Virus record (IMG/VR): IMGVR_UViG_3300020171_000633
Location: 1-20,404 of that record
Length of the DNA: 20,404 nt
Origin: a virus
Reading direction: 5' to 3' (one strand)
Shown: piece by piece, positions 18,973 to 20,404 of the stretch
How the letters are laid out: each line of letters starts with the position of its first letter
Position numbering within the stretch: position 1 is the first letter of the stretch
The notes under the pieces: generated by a model
The model's input: only the letters and a program-made list of their open reading frames with translations
Told to the model about the DNA's origin: nothing
The model's database searches: none
Translations under genes and position numbers: made by a program

Positions 18973-19340
18973 ATTTAACAAACTGGTCTGAGAAATTTGA
19001 TGAGAAGTATTACGACAAAAATACACCGAGCGGATTAAAACAAGGAGAGTTTCTAAATTTTATCTTAATGGTGGATGACATAAAATCCTTCATCCGCTCT
19101 CTCTTAAACACCCGAATGGAGCAACACGATGAAGAGGTGAGAGAAGAGTTAGCAGAGTTGGAACACAATCAATGGCTTGCTTGGAGTAGTGATATTTCCT
19201 CAAAAGAAGTCATAAGCGATAAAAGGAGAAAAAGGTGGGGGAAATTATGGAGACCATATTCCGAACTCACAGAGAAAGAGAAAGACCAAGATAGAGTATG
19301 GGCGGATAGGGTTTTAGCCATTATCCGAGAGAAACGCTAA
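18963..19340 (+). CDS. RyR-like domain protein, module family member 1
   Basis: The 125-aa protein has an N-terminal part (TNWSEKFDEKYYDKNTPSGL), a shared helical module (KSFIRSLLNTRMEQHDEEV) at about residues 41-59, and a C-terminal LAELEHNQWLAW... RW.KLWRPYSELTEKEKD segment that resembles the RyR domain found in ryanodine receptors and in phage proteins. The 47-bp DNA encoding the helical module is repeated in the next two genes. RyR domains in bacteria and phages bind nucleotide-like ligands or proteins; the role here is unknown. Confidence 0.6.
   Translation: MENNLTNWSEKFDEKYYDKNTPSGLKQGEFLNFILMVDDIKSFIRSLLNTRMEQHDEEVREELAELEHNQWLAWSSDISSKEVISDKRRKRWGKLWRPYSELTEKEKDQDRVWADRVLAIIREKR
19083..19129 (+). 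repeat. 47-bp module repeat, copy 1
   Basis: This segment encodes KSFIRSLLNTRMEQHD and is identical at 19580-19626; the last 39 bp also occur at 19970-20008. Copies 1 and 3 stay similar for about 20 bp further. Confidence 0.9.
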
Positions 19341-19347
19341 AAAGTGT

Positions 19348-19424
19348 GATGAAAACATATAATTTAAAAGAAGGTTCAATATGGGAGAGAGAAGATGGCG
19401 CAACCGCTGTTGGGAGAGTGGAGG
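19348..19424 (+). repeat. 77-bp 5' module repeat, copy 1
   Basis: It is identical to 19790-19866, covering the start codon and first 25 codons of members 2 and 3. Sequence diverges abruptly after it. Confidence 0.9.
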
Positions 19425-19786
19425 GAGATTGGACTGTAGAATTTGGTGAGAAGTTTAGTTTATCGTTTTTTGCAACAGAAGATTGGAATTACGATTTTAA
19501 AAATAACCCTTCTGAATTTCAGTTTAAATCGTGGCAAGAAAAAAATACTAATATAGCAAAAACAAAACAGGAGATGCTCAAATCCTTCATCCGCTCTCTC
19601 TTAAACACCCGAATGGAGCAACACGACCAAGAAGTGAGGAGATTGCAGAGAGAGGAGATAAAGGAGCATTTGCCCTATATTACAGCAGATAGATACAAGA
19701 TAATAGATGAGGATAAAGCATATTGTGATGCGATAAATGATGTTAAAGACTTATTAGACTCCAGCTCGTCTGGGGAAAATAAATAA
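19349..19786 (+). CDS. module family member 2, hypothetical
   Basis: The 145-aa protein starts MKTYNLKEGSIWEREDGATA and has the helical module KSFIRSLLNTRMEQHDQEV near residues 78-96, then a tail (HLPYITADRYKIIDEDKAY). Its first 77 bp of gene sequence are repeated identically in member 3, and its end carries a hairpin also repeated there. An in-frame GTG at 19346 is possible but ATG 19349 aligns with member 3. Function unknown. Confidence 0.65.
   Translation: MKTYNLKEGSIWEREDGATAVGRVEGDWTVEFGEKFSLSFFATEDWNYDFKNNPSEFQFKSWQEKNTNIAKTKQEMLKSFIRSLLNTRMEQHDQEVRRLQREEIKEHLPYITADRYKIIDEDKAYCDAINDVKDLLDSSSSGENK
19580..19626 (+). repeat. 47-bp module repeat, copy 2
   Basis: It is identical to 19083-19129 and encodes the shared helical module of member 2. 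Confidence 0.9.
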
Positions 19787-19789
19787 AGA

Positions 19790-19866
19790 GATGAAAACAT
19801 ATAATTTAAAAGAAGGTTCAATATGGGAGAGAGAAGATGGCGCAACCGCTGTTGGGAGAGTGGAGG
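19790..19866 (+). repeat. 77-bp 5' module repeat, copy 2
   Basis: It is identical to 19348-19424. A third repeated piece, the hairpin segment at the gene ends (about 19759-19793 and 20130-20165), brackets member 3. Confidence 0.9.
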
Positions 19867-20159
19867 AAGATTGGGCTGGAGCGTTCGATGAAAAGTTTTG
19901 GTGGCACAACAGAGGGAAAAATGAGACTGCCAAATTTTCAGCGGAAGAATGTGGAATCATTAAAGACTACATCCGCTCTCTCTTAAACACCCGAATGGAG
20001 CAACACGATGAAGATGTGAGGGAAGAGATAAGAAAAGTTTTTTACGATTTCAATGAGGGTGAACAAGATTTTGAGTGTAATCAAAAGGTATTAAAATTAA
20101 GGAATGATGTCATCGCCATTATCAATACCTCCAGCTCGCTGGGGAAGATAAATAAATAA
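19791..20159 (+). CDS. module family member 3, hypothetical
   Basis: The 122-aa protein shares the N-terminus of member 2 (MKTYNLKEGSIWEREDGATA) and the helical module (IRSLLNTRMEQHDEDV), but the sequences between and after are different (for example WAGAFDEKFWWHNRGKNETA). It ends like member 2 with a Ser-rich tail encoded by a repeated hairpin segment. It thus looks like a mosaic assembled from shared parts. Function unknown. Confidence 0.65.
   Translation: MKTYNLKEGSIWEREDGATAVGRVEEDWAGAFDEKFWWHNRGKNETAKFSAEECGIIKDYIRSLLNTRMEQHDEDVREEIRKVFYDFNEGEQDFECNQKVLKLRNDVIAIINTSSSLGKINK
19970..20008 (+). repeat. 39-bp module repeat, copy 3
   Basis: It is identical to the last 39 bp of the other two copies and encodes IRSLLNTRMEQHD in member 3. 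Confidence 0.9.
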
Positions 20160-20163
20160 AGAG

Positions 20164-20289
20164 ATGGAATATAGAAACGAATTTGAAATAGAAATACAGA
20201 GTCATCTTTGTGTTGAATGTAAATTAAGACCCAAAGAGAAAGACGAAGATTTCTGTATTAGTTGTTCTTATGAGCAATTTAATAATTAA
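20164..20289 (+). CDS. 41-aa zinc-ribbon mini-protein
   Basis: The frame encodes MEYRNEFEIEIQSHLCVECK, then KEKDEDFCISCSYEQ, with CVEC and CISC knuckles 11 residues apart. It begins 4 nt after the stop of member 3, behind the repeated AAATAAAGAG sequence. Function unknown. Confidence 0.6.
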   Translation: MEYRNEFEIEIQSHLCVECKLRPKEKDEDFCISCSYEQFNN

Positions 20290-20314
20290 AGACATAGATA
20301 ATCCCCGTCTTTAA
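20286..20314 (+). promoter_or_regulatory. 8-bp inverted repeat after the last small gene
   Basis: TTAAAGAC (20286-20293) and GTCTTTAA (20307-20314) are perfect complements with a 13-nt loop, overlapping the stop of the 41-aa gene and lying just before the next -35 box. It could be a weak terminator or an operator; there is no strong T-tract. Confidence 0.4.
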
Positions 20315-20320
20315 GAAATG

Positions 20321-20349
20321 TTGCAATGGGTGTAAAAAACTGATAAAAT
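20321..20349 (+). promoter_or_regulatory. leaderless promoter at the right edge
   Basis: TTGCAA (20321-20326), 17 nt with an extended TGA, then TAAAAT (20344-20349), 6 nt and ATG 20356. Its -35 and spacing match the 9712-9740 promoter. Confidence 0.7.
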
Positions 20350-20355
20350 AGATAA

Positions 20356-20404
20356 ATGATAAAAGCTTGCAACTTATTTATTATAATCTCCACACCAGAG
20401 CTTG
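20356..20404 (+). CDS. start of a gene running off the right edge
   Basis: The frame starts at the predicted +1 and encodes MIKACNLFIIISTPEL before the window ends. The hydrophobic run could be a membrane segment or signal. Nothing more can be said. Confidence 0.4.
   Translation, partial: MIKACNLFIIISTPEL

Noticed and set aside
19750-19790. Intrinsic terminator at the end of module gene 2
   Set aside because: The CCAG/CTGG hairpin is short, lies within codons and lacks a T-tract; it is instead part of a repeated gene-end segment.
1-20404. Alternative genetic code (TGA as Gly or Trp)
   Set aside because: TGA ends several genes in good context (for example 11753, 17186, 17937) and none of the long frames needs read-through.
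16100-20404. CRISPR array suggested by repeated segments
   Set aside because: The repeats are within coding genes, unevenly spaced (about 390-500 bp) and not palindromic.

Overview
The window looks like part of a double-stranded DNA phage (or prophage-like) genome with a low-to-moderate GC, standard-code host. The evidence is a contiguous packaging and head module (small and large terminase, portal, scaffold-like protein, start of a head protein) on the minus strand, opposite a plus-strand early module with DNA methyltransferases, a single-strand annealing protein, a YqaJ/lambda-type exonuclease and a NinB-like protein. TGA is used as a normal stop in several genes. Many starts have no Shine-Dalgarno sequence. 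Several sit exactly where transcription should begin downstream of a -10 box, which implies leaderless mRNAs. The host cannot be named from sequence alone; leaderless starts, CxxC mini-proteins and the shuffled small-gene modules made me think of Patescibacteria/CPR phages, but that is only a guess.

Layout. (1) 1-6289, minus: head protein start, two hairpins, scaffold-like protein, a compact multi-hairpin RNA (1176-1303), two small unknown genes, portal, TerL, TerS, an HNH endonuclease and a string of overlapping mini-genes. (2) 6302-8166, minus: a phage-encoded GroEL-type chaperonin without GroES, with its own promoter, a palindromic operator-like site and a predicted H-type pseudoknot filling its short leader, just after a terminator. 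(3) 8209-9660, minus: a small zinc-ribbon protein, a membrane-anchored protein, an N4-cytosine/N6-adenine-type methyltransferase and a RusA resolvase. (4) 9661-9746: divergent promoters and a perfect DnaA box. (5) 9747-13923, plus: a small unknown gene, a methyltransferase behind an attenuator-like terminator, a possible partner nuclease, a structured intergenic region, small genes and a C5-cytosine methyltransferase. (6) 13924-14340: DnaA-box-like sites, a sigma70-type promoter and a 131-nt element closed by a perfect 24-bp inverted repeat, followed by a 38-aa membrane peptide. (7) 14341-16036: the recombination operon. (8) 16053-20404: accessory genes, including a PD-(D/E)XK homing-type nuclease, an HNH-AP2 nuclease with a translationally coupled leader peptide, many CxxC mini-proteins, a duplicated 61/62-aa gene, and three tandem genes built from shared DNA modules, one with a RyR-like domain.

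How it may work together: the early genes modify DNA (three methyltransferase chemistries) and process it by recombination (annealing protein, exonuclease, NinB, RusA). The late minus-strand genes package DNA into heads, and the chaperonin is placed to help fold head proteins. The most unusual signals are the recurring TATAAT-6 nt-ATG start architecture, the GroEL leader pseudoknot, and the two structured RNA candidates at 1176-1303 and 14019-14149.
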